Positions 1 through 8,191 of a stretch of 64,000 nucleotides of DNA are shown piece after piece. A program made the position numbers and the translations under genes. Origin of the DNA: Neorhizobium tomejilense (lineage in GTDB: Bacteria; Pseudomonadota; Alphaproteobacteria; Rhizobiales; Rhizobiaceae); assembly GCA_002968845.1 (NCBI GenBank), contig PVBG01000014.1, positions 62,001-126,000 of the forward strand, written 5' to 3'. The notes under the pieces were generated by a model. It saw only the letters and a program-made list of their open reading frames with translations. It ran no database searches and was not told where the DNA came from. Within the stretch, counting starts at the first letter, position 1, and every line of letters begins with the position of its first letter.

Positions 1-53
1 CAGTTCTTGCACGGGTAGAGCCCCGCGCCGGCGTTGTAGTTGAAGGCGGCCAT
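1..53 (-). CDS. Small hypothetical protein, N-terminal part only
   Basis: The reverse strand has an ATG at 53 preceded by an AAGGA ribosome binding site about 8 bases upstream. It reads MAAFNYNAGAGLYPCKN and then runs off the window. N-termini of this kind (a short hydrophobic opening followed by an LYP-type motif) are familiar from small uncharacterised rhizobial proteins, but 17 residues are too few for a family call. The next gene on this strand starts at 310, so the two may be co-transcribed. Confidence 0.5.
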   Translation of the reverse strand, partial: MAAFNYNAGAGLYPCKN

Positions 54-127
54 GGTGGTGTCCTTGTGGTCGAGGATAGGTGCGAGGGGATGGTCCGAAC
101 GAGCGGCCTCGTCGGAGCGGTCCCGTG

Positions 128-310
128 TCAGGCCGGCTGCAATTGCGACGCGCGCCTCTGGAGGCGTTCCTGCTTCTGGGCGAGCTTGAGCTCGCGGCTT
201 CTCAGGGCCTGCCTATGGCGGAATTCCTGGAGCTTGGCGGCATTGGAGCCCTCTTCTGCATCGGGTTTGCGAAACAGATTCTGGGCGGCATTGCGGACGG
301 TATCGATCAT
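128..310 (-). CDS. Small basic hypothetical protein (60 aa)
   Basis: The reading frame starts MIDTVRNAAQNLF and ends in a strongly charged tail rich in Arg, Lys, Glu and Gln, compatible with a short helix or coiled coil. I chose the ATG at 310 because an AAGG sequence lies about 10 bases upstream; a longer in-frame version from 421 has no better signal. No signal peptide, metal motif or known domain is visible. The function is unknown. Confidence 0.5.
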   Translation of the reverse strand: MIDTVRNAAQNLFRKPDAEEGSNAAKLQEFRHRQALRSRELKLAQKQERLQRRASQLQPA

Positions 311-638
311 TGATGTAACCTTAAAGGGTAGACTGCGGGACGTGACGACGGCCAACGCAAGAATTCTCCAGCCGACAGGGCGGAGTTCGACGTTCGCAAA
401 ATCAAGGGTGTCGCCAAGCAACCGGCAGGGCCGGAAGGATCAGGTAGCCGAAAAGGCTGAAAACGTGAATCATATATGGCGATATAATGCGACACTTTCA
501 AGACTTGTCTCAAATACGGATAGGCGGCGCTTGCCATCGGCGGAAATGAGGCCCATCGTGGCTGGTCGGCTGCAACTGGTAAGGGCGCAGCCGCCTGAGG
601 GACCCGAGCCCTAGCCCCGACGAAAAAGGAGGGGCGCG
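311..638. other. Intergenic stretch without a recognised gene
   Basis: This 328-base gap lies between a leftward and a rightward small gene, so it should hold their divergent promoters. An isolated TATAAT is present at about 482-487 but without a convincing -35 partner. A 28-codon frame on the reverse strand near 470-560 has no ribosome binding site. Nothing else was recognised. Confidence 0.4.
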
Positions 639-860
639 ATGTCTTCACGATCCTCGCATCCGAATTTCCAGCTTTATTTCCAGAAGATGCTGACCAACAG
701 CCAGGCGGAGCAAGCCGCGGAAGGCTGCCCGGACGGCCCGACCCTGCATGCGATCTTCCGGGATATGCTGATCCAGGGGCCGCCGCTGACCGGTTCGGAG
801 ATTTGGCTTGACGGCATCCGCGCCGCCCGAGTTTCAAAAAAGCGCCCCGGGTCCAACTAG
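639..860 (+). CDS. Hypothetical protein (73 aa)
   Basis: A very strong ribosome binding site (AAGGAGG) sits just before the ATG at 639. The protein starts MSSRSSHPNFQLYFQ, is soluble in appearance, has one Cys, and ends in a basic KKRPGSN tail. No transmembrane segment or known domain is visible. The translation signal is good evidence that the gene is real, but I do not recognise the family. Confidence 0.6.
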   Translation: MSSRSSHPNFQLYFQKMLTNSQAEQAAEGCPDGPTLHAIFRDMLIQGPPLTGSEIWLDGIRAARVSKKRPGSN

Positions 861-992
861 ATCGGTTTACGCCTTCTCGGGAAAGACAGTCCGGCATGCG
901 TCGCCGGAAAATCCAGGCGATGCGATCTTTACACGATCAAGGATAAAGACTGCGTCAGAGGCGCCGTGGTGCGGCGCCTCCTGCTCGAAATA

Positions 993-1133
993 TTATTTCG
1001 GCTTCTTGCCCAAGGTAAGGCCGCTGCCGGCGAGCTTGACCTGTGCGCCTGCGGGCGCGGCCGTTGCTGCGGCGGCCTTGTCTTTTTTCGGTTTGCGAGT
1101 TTCGCGATTACTTCGTACCTGGCCTTTAGCCAT
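993..1133 (-). CDS. Small Lys/Ala-rich protein (46 aa)
   Basis: The ATG at 1133 follows AAGGAGG with ideal spacing, so I preferred it to a longer frame starting at 1220. The product begins MAKGQVRSNRETRKPKKDK and continues with an Ala-rich stretch and a basic end. Proteins opening MAKGQ-R-S/T with a KPKK run are common uncharacterised small proteins in rhizobia; the basic tail would suit nucleic acid binding, but that is only inference. Confidence 0.65.
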   Translation of the reverse strand: MAKGQVRSNRETRKPKKDKAAAATAAPAGAQVKLAGSGLTLGKKPK

Positions 1134-1244
1134 TTTGTCCTCCTTGGGCGGCGATCGAATGTCGAGAGTGAAATCATGTTCGGCGACAGGCATGCTAGGC
1201 GTGAAATGACGGATTTGCAAAACCTGCCTTTGCCAGCCGAAGCA

Positions 1245-1499
1245 TCAAAGCTGCGGCAGCGCGGTATCTCTGTGTTTGCTCAACGAAGCCGATATTGCGG
1301 CCCCAAAGCTCTTTTCGGGATGATCGCCAAAACGGGCAAGCATGAGGGCAGCCCCCGTTGCGCCGACTCGGCCGGCGACAAGCATGTCGCTTGGCTGCGT
1401 ATGCTCACCGAATTGATGAAGTTCGATATTCTCCCGGTATCCGGGACCGCTGACGCGGACCAGATTGCGGGAGGTGGACGGAGAGAATTCGGAAGACAT
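1245..1499 (-). CDS. Hypothetical protein (84 aa)
   Basis: A strong AAAGGAGG site precedes the ATG at 1499. The sequence begins MSSEFSPSTSRNLVRVSG and contains no obvious membrane segment, cysteine pair or catalytic motif. It lies upstream of and in the same orientation as the 46-residue protein at 993-1133, separated by about 110 bases, so the two may share a transcript. Function unknown. Confidence 0.55.
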   Translation of the reverse strand: MSSEFSPSTSRNLVRVSGPGYRENIELHQFGEHTQPSDMLVAGRVGATGAALMLARFGDHPEKSFGAAISASLSKHRDTALPQL

Positions 1500-1793
1500 G
1501 ACGTCCTCCTTTCATTGGGGCCAGGGCGTGGGAATCCTGAAGCAGCAGTGCCCTTTATATCGCTGCTGAAGCTGCCATCATGCGCCGGACTTGCGCCAAA
1601 CGCAATGTGCGGGTTGTGAGAAATGCCTTGCTCAAGACATAGTTGACCGGTAGTGGTAACCATCGAAATTGGTTGTCGAGCTTCGTTTTCACGCCTTTTG
1701 CGTTCGAGCTGATCTTTCCCTTCAAAATCGGTCTCTTTTGTCGCCGGCATCTTGCCGGACGGCGACCTGTGTTCGATCGGAAGGATCATCTTC

Positions 1794-2003
1794 ATGAGCA
1801 GCGGAATCGTAAAATTTTTCAATACCTCCAAGGGTTTCGGCTTTATCCAGCCCGCCGACGGATCGACGGACGTGTTCGTCCATATCTCGGCCGTCGAGCG
1901 TTCGGGGATGACCTATCTGGCTGAAGGCCAGAAGGTGAGTTTCGATGTCGTGCGCGACAGCCGCACCGGCAAGAATGCAGCTGAAAATCTGCAGATTGCT
2001 TAA
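1794..2003 (+). CDS. cspA: Cold-shock family protein
   Basis: This 69-residue protein is a single cold-shock domain. The RNP1-type motif KGFGFI and the RNP2-type motif VFVHIS, which bind single-stranded nucleic acid, are both present and correctly spaced. I chose the ATG at 1794, preceded by AAGGA, because the product then starts MSSGIVKFF like other rhizobial Csp proteins; the upstream in-frame ATG at 1752 would add an unlikely extension. Family members act as RNA chaperones that melt mRNA structure during cold or growth transitions. The mRNA leader may be long, but no thermosensor fold was identified. Confidence 0.93.
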   Translation: MSSGIVKFFNTSKGFGFIQPADGSTDVFVHISAVERSGMTYLAEGQKVSFDVVRDSRTGKNAAENLQIA

Positions 2004-2114
2004 AGCCAAAACCAACTTCGGGTTCCGGTCACGGATGTACTGGCGCGGGACCGTAAGCGGTCGCGAGGCACAGTTCCTCTCGGCCTTTTGTTATTGAATA
2101 ATGAAAGAATTTCC

Positions 2115-2285
2115 ATGAAAAAGACAGATGCAGAACAGCAGGTAAAGCGTGCCCAGCGCCAGGTGATCAACACCAGCGGCGGCGGCCATCTCGGCGGCAC
2201 CAACCACGGTCAGGGCTACGACGCCAAGACCTCTTCCGCCAAGGGCAAGGCCGACAAGGGCCGCAAGCCCGGCGGCAAGAGCTAA
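2115..2285 (+). CDS. Small Gly/Lys-rich protein (56 aa)
   Basis: The frame starts MKKTDAEQQVKRAQRQV and continues with glycine-rich and lysine-rich segments ending GRKPGGKS. It is strongly basic, without cysteines or hydrophobic segments. The ATG at 2115 has a weak GAAAGAA site; a longer start at 2088 is possible. It lies about 110 bases after the cold-shock gene in the same direction. Its character suggests a nucleic-acid-associated or disordered small protein, but the function is unknown. Confidence 0.55.
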   Translation: MKKTDAEQQVKRAQRQVINTSGGGHLGGTNHGQGYDAKTSSAKGKADKGRKPGGKS

Positions 2286-2298
2286 CTATCCGATGATG

Positions 2299-2322
2299 CG
2301 GGCCGAGGGGTACTTCGGCCCG
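2299..2322 (+). terminator. Hairpin after the small basic gene
   Basis: CGGGCCGA at 2299-2306 pairs perfectly with TCGGCCCG at 2315-2322 around an 8-base loop. It lies 14 bases after the stop codon of the gene ending at 2285. No T-tract follows, so it could be a weak terminator or only a 3' stabilising hairpin. Confidence 0.4.
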
Positions 2323-2412
2323 TTCCCGCGGATCGAATCTGTCCGTTCCGAGTAGGCCCCACGTATTCCAACTCCATGCCGGCGATCGCGCCGTCGGCGC
2401 GCGGAATTTGGA

Positions 2413-2586
2413 TCACTTGCGCCTGGGAGCGACCGGCCCTTTTTCCGGTTTCTGGGGATGGCCCGGTGCGATGGGATCGCTTGCCGGAAAAGTCTCTTCG
2501 AGCGACTCTTCCAGGTAGTCGTCCTGTTCCTTGGCGATATCCTTGGCGGACGTTCCGGGCGAAGGCGCCTCTTTTCTCGTTCCCAT
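2413..2586 (-). CDS. Small acidic protein (57 aa), hypothetical
   Basis: The reverse strand carries a 57-codon frame starting MGTRKEAPSPGTSAKDIA. It contains the segment DDYLEESLEETFPASDPIA, a signature I associate with a family of small uncharacterised alphaproteobacterial proteins. An AGGGAG site precedes the ATG at 2586 by a good distance, and the frame ends in a basic PRRK tail. It has no membrane segment. The same stretch is open in other frames, but the ribosome binding site and the family-like motif favour this reading. Role unknown. Confidence 0.65.
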   Translation of the reverse strand: MGTRKEAPSPGTSAKDIAKEQDDYLEESLEETFPASDPIAPGHPQKPEKGPVAPRRK

Positions 2587-2772
2587 TTTCGATCTCCCTG
2601 ATTGGTCGAACCGAACAATCCTACTCTCGTTTCTTCAAAGGCAGAAGACACGATTGCTTCTCATGGCTGCTGCGTTACGGCACGCCAAAAGCCTTCCCCA
2701 CAACGACGGACTCCATCTTCGATTCCAACTGATCGGCGGGCGGCGCCAGCAGTTTCGAATTATCCACTCCGA

Positions 2773-2786
2773 TTGACGAAGATCAT
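2773..2786 (+). promoter_or_regulatory. FixK/FNR-like box upstream of the usp gene
   Basis: TTGACGAAGATCAT resembles the anaerobox TTGAT-N4-ATCAA (8 of 10 informative bases). A -10-like TAGACT lies at 2808-2813, which would put the transcription start near 2820 and the box centre close to -41, the position usual for activators of this family. Similar boxes precede the two following stress genes. Confidence 0.45.
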
Positions 2787-2858
2787 GGCTCGGGCCGGCG
2801 CCGGTCCTAGACTTTCCTCCATAGGGCCGATCAAGGCCTCGTGCAGAGGAGACAGACA

Positions 2859-3689
2859 ATGTCGTTCAAGACAGTGCTCGCAATGATCGGCAATATGGAA
2901 CCTGCCGCCGATCTCGCCCGTGCCATGGAGATCGCGACCGAACTCGAGGCACATCTTTCCGTGGTGGTCATCGGCCTCGCGGTTCCGGCAACCATGGGAG
3001 ATTTTCCGGCCGGCACCGTATGGCTCGACCAGCGGGACCAGGACCTGAGATTGCTCGACGGCATCCAGAAACAGACAGCCGGCGCCTGCGTGGCGAATGG
3101 CCTCTCGTTCGACGTCGATGTCGTTTATGCGGATGGCGGTTTCGTCAGTGAGGAAATTCATCGCCGCGCACTTTATGCCGATGTGCTGGTGATCGGAGAC
3201 GGCGTGCGCGCCGACAGCGTGCTCACAAGGCGGATTGTGGATGGTGGCGTGTTCGAAGCGCGGCGTCCCCTCCTGCTGGCTCCGAAAGGCCGCAAGACGA
3301 CGCTGAAACCGCATCGGATCCTGCTCGCCTGGAATTCCCGCACGGAGGCCGCCCAGGCCGCGCGCGAGGCTCTTGATATGATGACCTGGGCAGAAGAAGT
3401 GCATGTGGTACTCGTCGATCCGGACACCTCCTATTGGGTCAGCGGCGGCGAACCCGGCGCCGACGTTGCCGTCTATCTCGCCCGCCACGGCATCAACGTC
3501 GTCGTCGAACAGCTGCTGAGCGGCGACCGGCTGGTGGAGGACGTGCTCGAAAGACATGCGCTGGAAATCAACGCCGACCTCATCGTCATGGGGGCCTACG
3601 GACACTCGCGGCTGCGAGAGCGGATTTTTGGCGGGGTGACCGCTTCGATCCTGGAGGAAAGCAGGTTCCCGGTGCTGATCGCCCGGTAA
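2859..3689 (+). CDS. Tandem universal stress protein (UspA family)
   Basis: The 276-residue protein has two Usp domains: a degenerate one in roughly residues 1-140 and a canonical one in roughly 150-276. The C-terminal domain carries the ATP-binding signature MGAYGHSRLRERIFGG with the following S/T, matching G-2x-G-9x-G(S/T). The start at 2859 follows GAGGAG and gives the usual MSFKTVL opening. Tandem Usp proteins are cytoplasmic and often induced by low oxygen or stasis. The neighbours, a CBS-BON protein and a P-type ATPase, are also stress-type genes with a similar upstream box. Confidence 0.88.
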   Translation: MSFKTVLAMIGNMEPAADLARAMEIATELEAHLSVVVIGLAVPATMGDFPAGTVWLDQRDQDLRLLDGIQKQTAGACVANGLSFDVDVVYADGGFVSEEIHRRALYADVLVIGDGVRADSVLTRRIVDGGVFEARRPLLLAPKGRKTTLKPHRILLAWNSRTEAAQAAREALDMMTWAEEVHVVLVDPDTSYWVSGGEPGADVAVYLARHGINVVVEQLLSGDRLVEDVLERHALEINADLIVMGAYGHSRLRERIFGGVTASILEESRFPVLIAR

Positions 3690-3715
3690 AACCTGAAACG
3701 TCCGGCAAATCCTGA

Positions 3716-3750
3716 CCTGCCTCCTGTCAGTCCGCGGGAGGCGGGTTTTT
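3716..3750 (+). terminator. Rho-independent terminator of the usp gene
   Basis: A 9-bp stem (CCTGCCTCC with GGAGGCGGG, one G-T pair) is followed directly by five T residues. It begins 27 bases after the usp stop codon. Confidence 0.85.
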
Positions 3751-3857
3751 GTGCGCGTAAAGTGCAGCGACAGGGAGGGGACGTTATTTGATCCCGGACG
3801 CAAGACCCACCCCACGGACTGAACCAGCAGGGCGGGTCAGATCGCGTTGTCTTCTGC

Positions 3858-4517
3858 CTATCGAGCGGATTGCATCGGCGGCGTTCGGATCACGACGCCG
3901 CCGACGTCGGCAATGCTTGCGGCCAGGATACGTACCGCTTCCTCCGCATCGGAGGCGATCTTGCCAATGATCTCCACGACCGAGTTGCGCACCCTGACTT
4001 CGACCTTGTCCTTGCCCAGTCCCAGTTCTGCCAAGAGCCGCGTCGCGACGGCCAGCTGCAGCGCATCGTCGCCACGTGCGATCACGTCAGGCATGCCAAT
4101 GTCGAGCTTGAGAACATCGCGGCGGCTGACGATCCCGACGAGCATGCCGTTGTCGAGGACAGGGATCCGCTTGACGGAATGGAGGCGCATCAGTGCGACG
4201 ATCTCGGCGACGCTGGCTTCCGGCGCCACACTGACGATCTTGCGGCTCATGCAGTCCTCGACCTTCAACCCGTGCGTCTTGACGTAGTTTCTGAAGAATG
4301 CGGGATCGCCGGCGTCCGGAGCGGCCTTCGGCGCAAAGTTGAACTCATGCCGTTTCAGAATGTCTCCCTCGGTAAGCATTCCGCACAATGCCCCACCGTC
4401 GTCGATCACGGGCAGGCCGCTGATGTCGTTGTCGATCATCAGTCGGATCGCGTGTCTGAGGCTGGCTCCGGGGCTGATGTGAACCACCCTGGTCGTCATC
4501 AAATCTTTGGCAAGCAT
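3858..4517 (-). CDS. CBS-domain pair with C-terminal BON domain
   Basis: The 219-residue protein starts MLAKDLMTTRVVHISPG, the typical opening of a CBS repeat. A second repeat begins near residue 84 with VEDCMSRKIVSVAPEAS. The last 70 or so residues (DALQLAVATRLLAELGL onward) form a BON-like domain. CBS pairs usually sense adenine nucleotides, and BON domains are linked to membrane or osmotic stress. AGGAG precedes the ATG at 4517. The gene lies downstream of the P-type ATPase in the same orientation (100-base gap holding its own FixK-like box), so read-through is possible. Confidence 0.85.
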   Translation of the reverse strand: MLAKDLMTTRVVHISPGASLRHAIRLMIDNDISGLPVIDDGGALCGMLTEGDILKRHEFNFAPKAAPDAGDPAFFRNYVKTHGLKVEDCMSRKIVSVAPEASVAEIVALMRLHSVKRIPVLDNGMLVGIVSRRDVLKLDIGMPDVIARGDDALQLAVATRLLAELGLGKDKVEVRVRNSVVEIIGKIASDAEEAVRILAASIADVGGVVIRTPPMQSAR

Positions 4518-4585
4518 CCTGTGCTCCTGTGGTTGCGATCATCCGTCGCTTGCCCTGAGCTTCCCGCATCGTACCCGCGCCGACC

Positions 4586-4599
4586 TTGACCTAGCGCAA
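4586..4599 (-). promoter_or_regulatory. FixK-like box upstream of the CBS-BON gene
   Basis: TTGACCTAGCGCAA (reverse complement TTGCGCTAGGTCAA) fits the TTG-N8-CAA pattern bound by FixK/FnrN regulators. It lies about 70 bases upstream of the ATG at 4517, between that gene and the end of the ATPase gene. Confidence 0.4.
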
Positions 4600-4617
4600 T
4601 CCGAGCGCGGGCGGCCT

Positions 4618-7293
4618 TCAGGCCAGGTTCGTTCTACGGAGGCGCCATTTGTCCAGTTCGGTGACGACCAGGATCGAGGAGGCGGCAAGCATCATCAACG
4701 CCCACTCGGCAAACGAGATCGGCGCGAGATCGAGGGTTTCGCGGAACCAGGGGATATACATTGCCGAAATATGGATGGCCTGGGCCGCGATGACAGTCAG
4801 GATCAGCAGCGGGTTGCCGAAAAAATTCAACGAGAAGACCGATCGGCGCTCCGAGCGGCTGGTGAAGGTCTGGACGTTTTCGAACAGCACAAAAAGCAGC
4901 AGCAGCAGGTTGCGCGCCTGCGAAATCTCGTAGCCCTGATAGAGCAGATAGGAGAAGATCGCGAAACCGCCGCCGCCGATGACCAGCGTCGACTGGACGA
5001 TCCGTCGGATCATCAACCGGTCGAAGATCGGCTCCTTCGGGCGGCGCGACGGTCGTGCCAGTTCATCCCCTTCAGGTTTCTCGCCGGCAAGCGCGACATC
5101 CTGGATGCCGTTGGTGACGAGATTGAGCCAGAGCAGCTGCACCGGAAGCAGCGGCATGGGCAGCCCGAGCGGGATTGCCAGCAGGAAAAGCAGCATTTCG
5201 GCAGCACCCGTCGCGGTGAGCATGAGGATCACCTTTCGGATATTGGAATAAGCGGTGCGGCCTTCGCGGATGCCGCTGACGATTGACGCGAAATTGTCGT
5301 CGGTGACGACGATATCGGCGCTTTCCTTGGCGACTTCCGTTCCCTTGCGGCCCATCGCCACCCCCACATGGGCGTGTTTCAGGGCGGGGGCGTCGTTTAT
5401 GCCGTCGCCGGTGACGGCCACGAAGTGGCCGTTGCGGGCGAGCGACAGCACGATCGCGAGCTTCTGCGCCGGTGCCACCCGAGCATAGATTCGTGCCCGT
5501 TCGGTCAGCTCGTCGAGCGCATCCGGACCGGCTTCCTCGGCCTTGCCGACATCGGCACCGCTGGCGATCTGATCGGGCAGGAACCGCAACCCGGCCTCCG
5601 CGGCGATGGCGGCAGCGGTCTTCGGGTCGTCGCCGGTCACCATCACCACCGTCACACCGGCCGAGTAACAGTCCTGGATCGCTTGCGGAACTTCCGGGCG
5701 GATCGGATCCTGCATGCCGGCAAGGCCGAGAAACACCAGGTCGACCAGGTGATGGTAACCGAAGGTCTCCTCCGAGCCGCTGCGGATTTCCCCCTCCGCA
5801 AACGCGAGCACCCTGAGACCGCGCTCTGCCATCTCCTCCTTTTGCCGGAGAAGTATCTCGCGATCGATCGGCATGACGCCGTTGCCGCCGTCCATCCGGT
5901 CCGCCATGTCGATCAGGGTTTCGGCCGCCCCCTTGACGAAGATGCGTACACGCCCGCCCCGGCGATGGAAGGAGGCGGCATATTTGAGGTCCGGCTCATA
6001 GGGAATGCGCGCGATCAGCGGGTAATCGTCCTTCATCGCTTCCTGCTCGAGCCCGGCCTTTCGGGCTGCAGCCAGGAGAGCGATATCGACCGTGTCGCCG
6101 ACACCCTTCCAGCCGTCCGCCTGGCGGGTGAGACCACCTTCATTGGGCAGAACGGCCGCCTTCAGCAGTCTCCCGGCACGATCACGCGCCTCCGCCGCGC
6201 TGAGGTTCGACCCGCGGATCTCGCAGGTATCGAGATCCATGCCGGCATCGAGCATGAGTTCGCTGCCGTCGGGAAGACGGATATCGGTGACGGTCAGTTC
6301 GTTGAGGGTTAGCGTTCCGGTCTTGTCGGTGGCGATCATCGTGCAGGAACCGAGCGACTCGACCGCCGGCATGCGGCGGACGATGACGTTACGCCTGGCC
6401 ATGCGGCGCATGCTGATCGCCAGCGCGATCGAGATCGCGATCGGCAGGCCCTCCGGGATGGCGCTGACCGCAAGCCCGACCGACATCATGAACAGGTCGT
6501 CCCAGGCAAGCCCGCGGAACAGGCCAGCGGCGACGAGGACGACGGAAGCGAGCCCAACGCTCCAGGCGATCATGTTCGAAAAATGCTTGAGCCGGATCAG
6601 CAGCGGCGGCTGGGTGGCAGACGCCTTGCCGATCTCGGCGGCGATCCTCCCGATTTCGGTCGAAAGACCGGTCGCAACCACCAGGCCGGCACCGCGCCCG
6701 CGCGTGACGAGGCTGCCCGCAAACGCAAGGCCGGATTTTTTGTTTTCGGGCGGTGCGCCGACGATGGTCACGGTCTTGCGCGCCGGCGCGGATTCGCCAG
6801 TCAGAAGCGACTCGTCGCAGAGCAGGTCGTTGGCCTCGAAAAGTTCGATATCGGCCGGGATGCGCCCGCCCGCCTCGATCCGCACGAGATCGCCCGGAAC
6901 CAGCAGGCGCGCCTCGATCTCCTGCGCGATCCCGTCGCGGACGACCGTCGCAAATGGTTGTTCGAGATTGCGCAAAGCCGCTGCAGCACGGCCGGCGGAA
7001 TATTCCTGGATGCCGCCGATCACGCCGTTCAACACCAGCACGATGCCGATGAACACGGCATCTTTCGCCTCACTGACCAGAAGCGAGACTGCTGCCGCGA
7101 TCAGCAGAATATAGATCAGCGGGCTGCGGAATTGCGCAAGGAAGATCAGGAACAGGGACGAGGTCCGGGGCTCGGGAAGACGGTTCAGGCCGAACCGCGC
7201 CAGACGCTCCGCCGCTTCCGTGGTGCTCAGCCCTTCGGAGGCCGCATCGTTCTCTTCGCGCTCGGATTGGACGAGGACTGAATTTGCAGGCAT
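4618..7293 (-). CDS. P-type cation-transporting ATPase (P2-like)
   Basis: At 891 residues this is a full-length ion pump. Visible motifs in order are an N-terminal cation-ATPase domain (GLSTTEAAERLARFGLN), LLTGES of the actuator domain, PEGLP in membrane helix 4, the phosphorylation site DKTGTLT with its Asp near residue 323, a KGAAE nucleotide-domain motif and TGDGINDAPALK. The C-terminal helices carry NLVTNGIQD, where Ca2+ pumps have NLVTDGLPA, so the ion cannot be assigned with certainty. GGAG precedes the ATG. It lies between usp-type and CBS-type stress genes and has the best FixK-like box of the three. Confidence 0.9.
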   Translation of the reverse strand: MPANSVLVQSEREENDAASEGLSTTEAAERLARFGLNRLPEPRTSSLFLIFLAQFRSPLIYILLIAAAVSLLVSEAKDAVFIGIVLVLNGVIGGIQEYSAGRAAAALRNLEQPFATVVRDGIAQEIEARLLVPGDLVRIEAGGRIPADIELFEANDLLCDESLLTGESAPARKTVTIVGAPPENKKSGLAFAGSLVTRGRGAGLVVATGLSTEIGRIAAEIGKASATQPPLLIRLKHFSNMIAWSVGLASVVLVAAGLFRGLAWDDLFMMSVGLAVSAIPEGLPIAISIALAISMRRMARRNVIVRRMPAVESLGSCTMIATDKTGTLTLNELTVTDIRLPDGSELMLDAGMDLDTCEIRGSNLSAAEARDRAGRLLKAAVLPNEGGLTRQADGWKGVGDTVDIALLAAARKAGLEQEAMKDDYPLIARIPYEPDLKYAASFHRRGGRVRIFVKGAAETLIDMADRMDGGNGVMPIDREILLRQKEEMAERGLRVLAFAEGEIRSGSEETFGYHHLVDLVFLGLAGMQDPIRPEVPQAIQDCYSAGVTVVMVTGDDPKTAAAIAAEAGLRFLPDQIASGADVGKAEEAGPDALDELTERARIYARVAPAQKLAIVLSLARNGHFVAVTGDGINDAPALKHAHVGVAMGRKGTEVAKESADIVVTDDNFASIVSGIREGRTAYSNIRKVILMLTATGAAEMLLFLLAIPLGLPMPLLPVQLLWLNLVTNGIQDVALAGEKPEGDELARPSRRPKEPIFDRLMIRRIVQSTLVIGGGGFAIFSYLLYQGYEISQARNLLLLLFVLFENVQTFTSRSERRSVFSLNFFGNPLLILTVIAAQAIHISAMYIPWFRETLDLAPISFAEWALMMLAASSILVVTELDKWRLRRTNLA

Positions 7294-7376
7294 CGGCGCT
7301 CCAGATCAAACTGCGCCCTTGTCGGCAAACGAGAGGCGCTCGATCGAGGAGGATAACCGCCGGTGTTTGCCGGCCA

Positions 7377-7390
7377 TTGATATCCGTCAA
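7377..7390 (-). promoter_or_regulatory. FixK/FNR-like box upstream of the P-type ATPase
   Basis: TTGATATCCGTCAA matches TTGA-N6-TCAA perfectly and the longer anaerobox at 9 of 10 bases. On the reverse strand a -10-like TTATCC lies at 7351-7356, which places the box about 40 bases upstream of the predicted start; the ATG is at 7293. Confidence 0.55.
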
Positions 7391-7517
7391 CGTGCGTGTC
7401 CTGGTCGCTACATCACAGTTGAATTATCTGCTCCATGTTGTTCCCGGAGAATCTGTCCGCCTGGGTCAGATGGAATCGGCGGCGTAGTATCGCTACGCCG
7501 CCGAAGCAGTCGCGGGT

Positions 7518-7751
7518 TTACCTGTCGGTGCTCGCGGTCTTGGAAGCGGCGGTGCCACCATTGTCACTACCGGCGTTGGTCCCGTCGTTCGTTCCTTGGT
7601 TCTTTTCCTGTCCCCAGCCGTTGTTGCCTTTGGAGGTTTCAGGCGGCGGTTCACACTCGCCGGCTCCGCACGCATAACTCGCCGAGAAACCCGTCCCGGC
7701 AAGGACCATCCCCGCGCTTAGAGTGATAATCTGCAGCAACTTCGTTGACAT
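7518..7751 (-). CDS. Small exported hypothetical protein (77 aa)
   Basis: A strong AAGGAGG site precedes the ATG at 7751. Residues 1 to about 27 look like a Sec signal peptide (MSTKLLQIITLSAGMVLAG, then a small-residue region ending near SASYA). The mature part has a close cysteine pair (CGAGEC) followed by an Asn/Gly/Thr-rich, apparently disordered tail. It is probably periplasmic or secreted. I recognise no domain; similar small Cys-plus-GN-rich proteins occur in rhizobia without known function. Confidence 0.65.
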   Translation of the reverse strand: MSTKLLQIITLSAGMVLAGTGFSASYACGAGECEPPPETSKGNNGWGQEKNQGTNDGTNAGSDNGGTAASKTASTDR

Positions 7752-8191
7752 CACAGCATTCCTCCTTTGCTTGAGACATGACTTTCGTGACGATGAACCG
7801 ATCACTCCGCCATGTCATGCCAGCACATCGAAGGATGGGCGAAAGGCGTAGCCGATCCAAAGTGGCTAAACGTCGAAAAGTATTTGCCGCATTGAAAGTT
7901 GGCGAGGATGGCCTCGGCAAAGACTGCGCTGCAAGTGCTATTCATTTCCATCCTCTGGACGAGCCAGAGAAGGAGATAGTCCGTCTTGAGGTGTTGTTGC
8001 AAAGCCAAATCATCGGCTTCGGAAGCGATGGAAACCGTTCCTCAGACCGTGCGCTTCCGGCTACGACACTGTCGTTTGTCACGGCTTGTCTGAGGCAGTC
8101 GAACGGGGTCCCAGCCGTCTTTCCACACAGCTCCAGGCATCCCCGGAATCTGGAGGGCGTCACACGCTTTTACGCTGGGAGTCGATGCAGT
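7752..8191. other. Intergenic stretch without a recognised gene
   Basis: About 440 bases separate the small exported protein gene from the FadR-type regulator gene, both leftward. Frames are open in several directions but none has a convincing start site or recognisable protein. No clear hairpin with a T-tract was seen. Confidence 0.4.
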
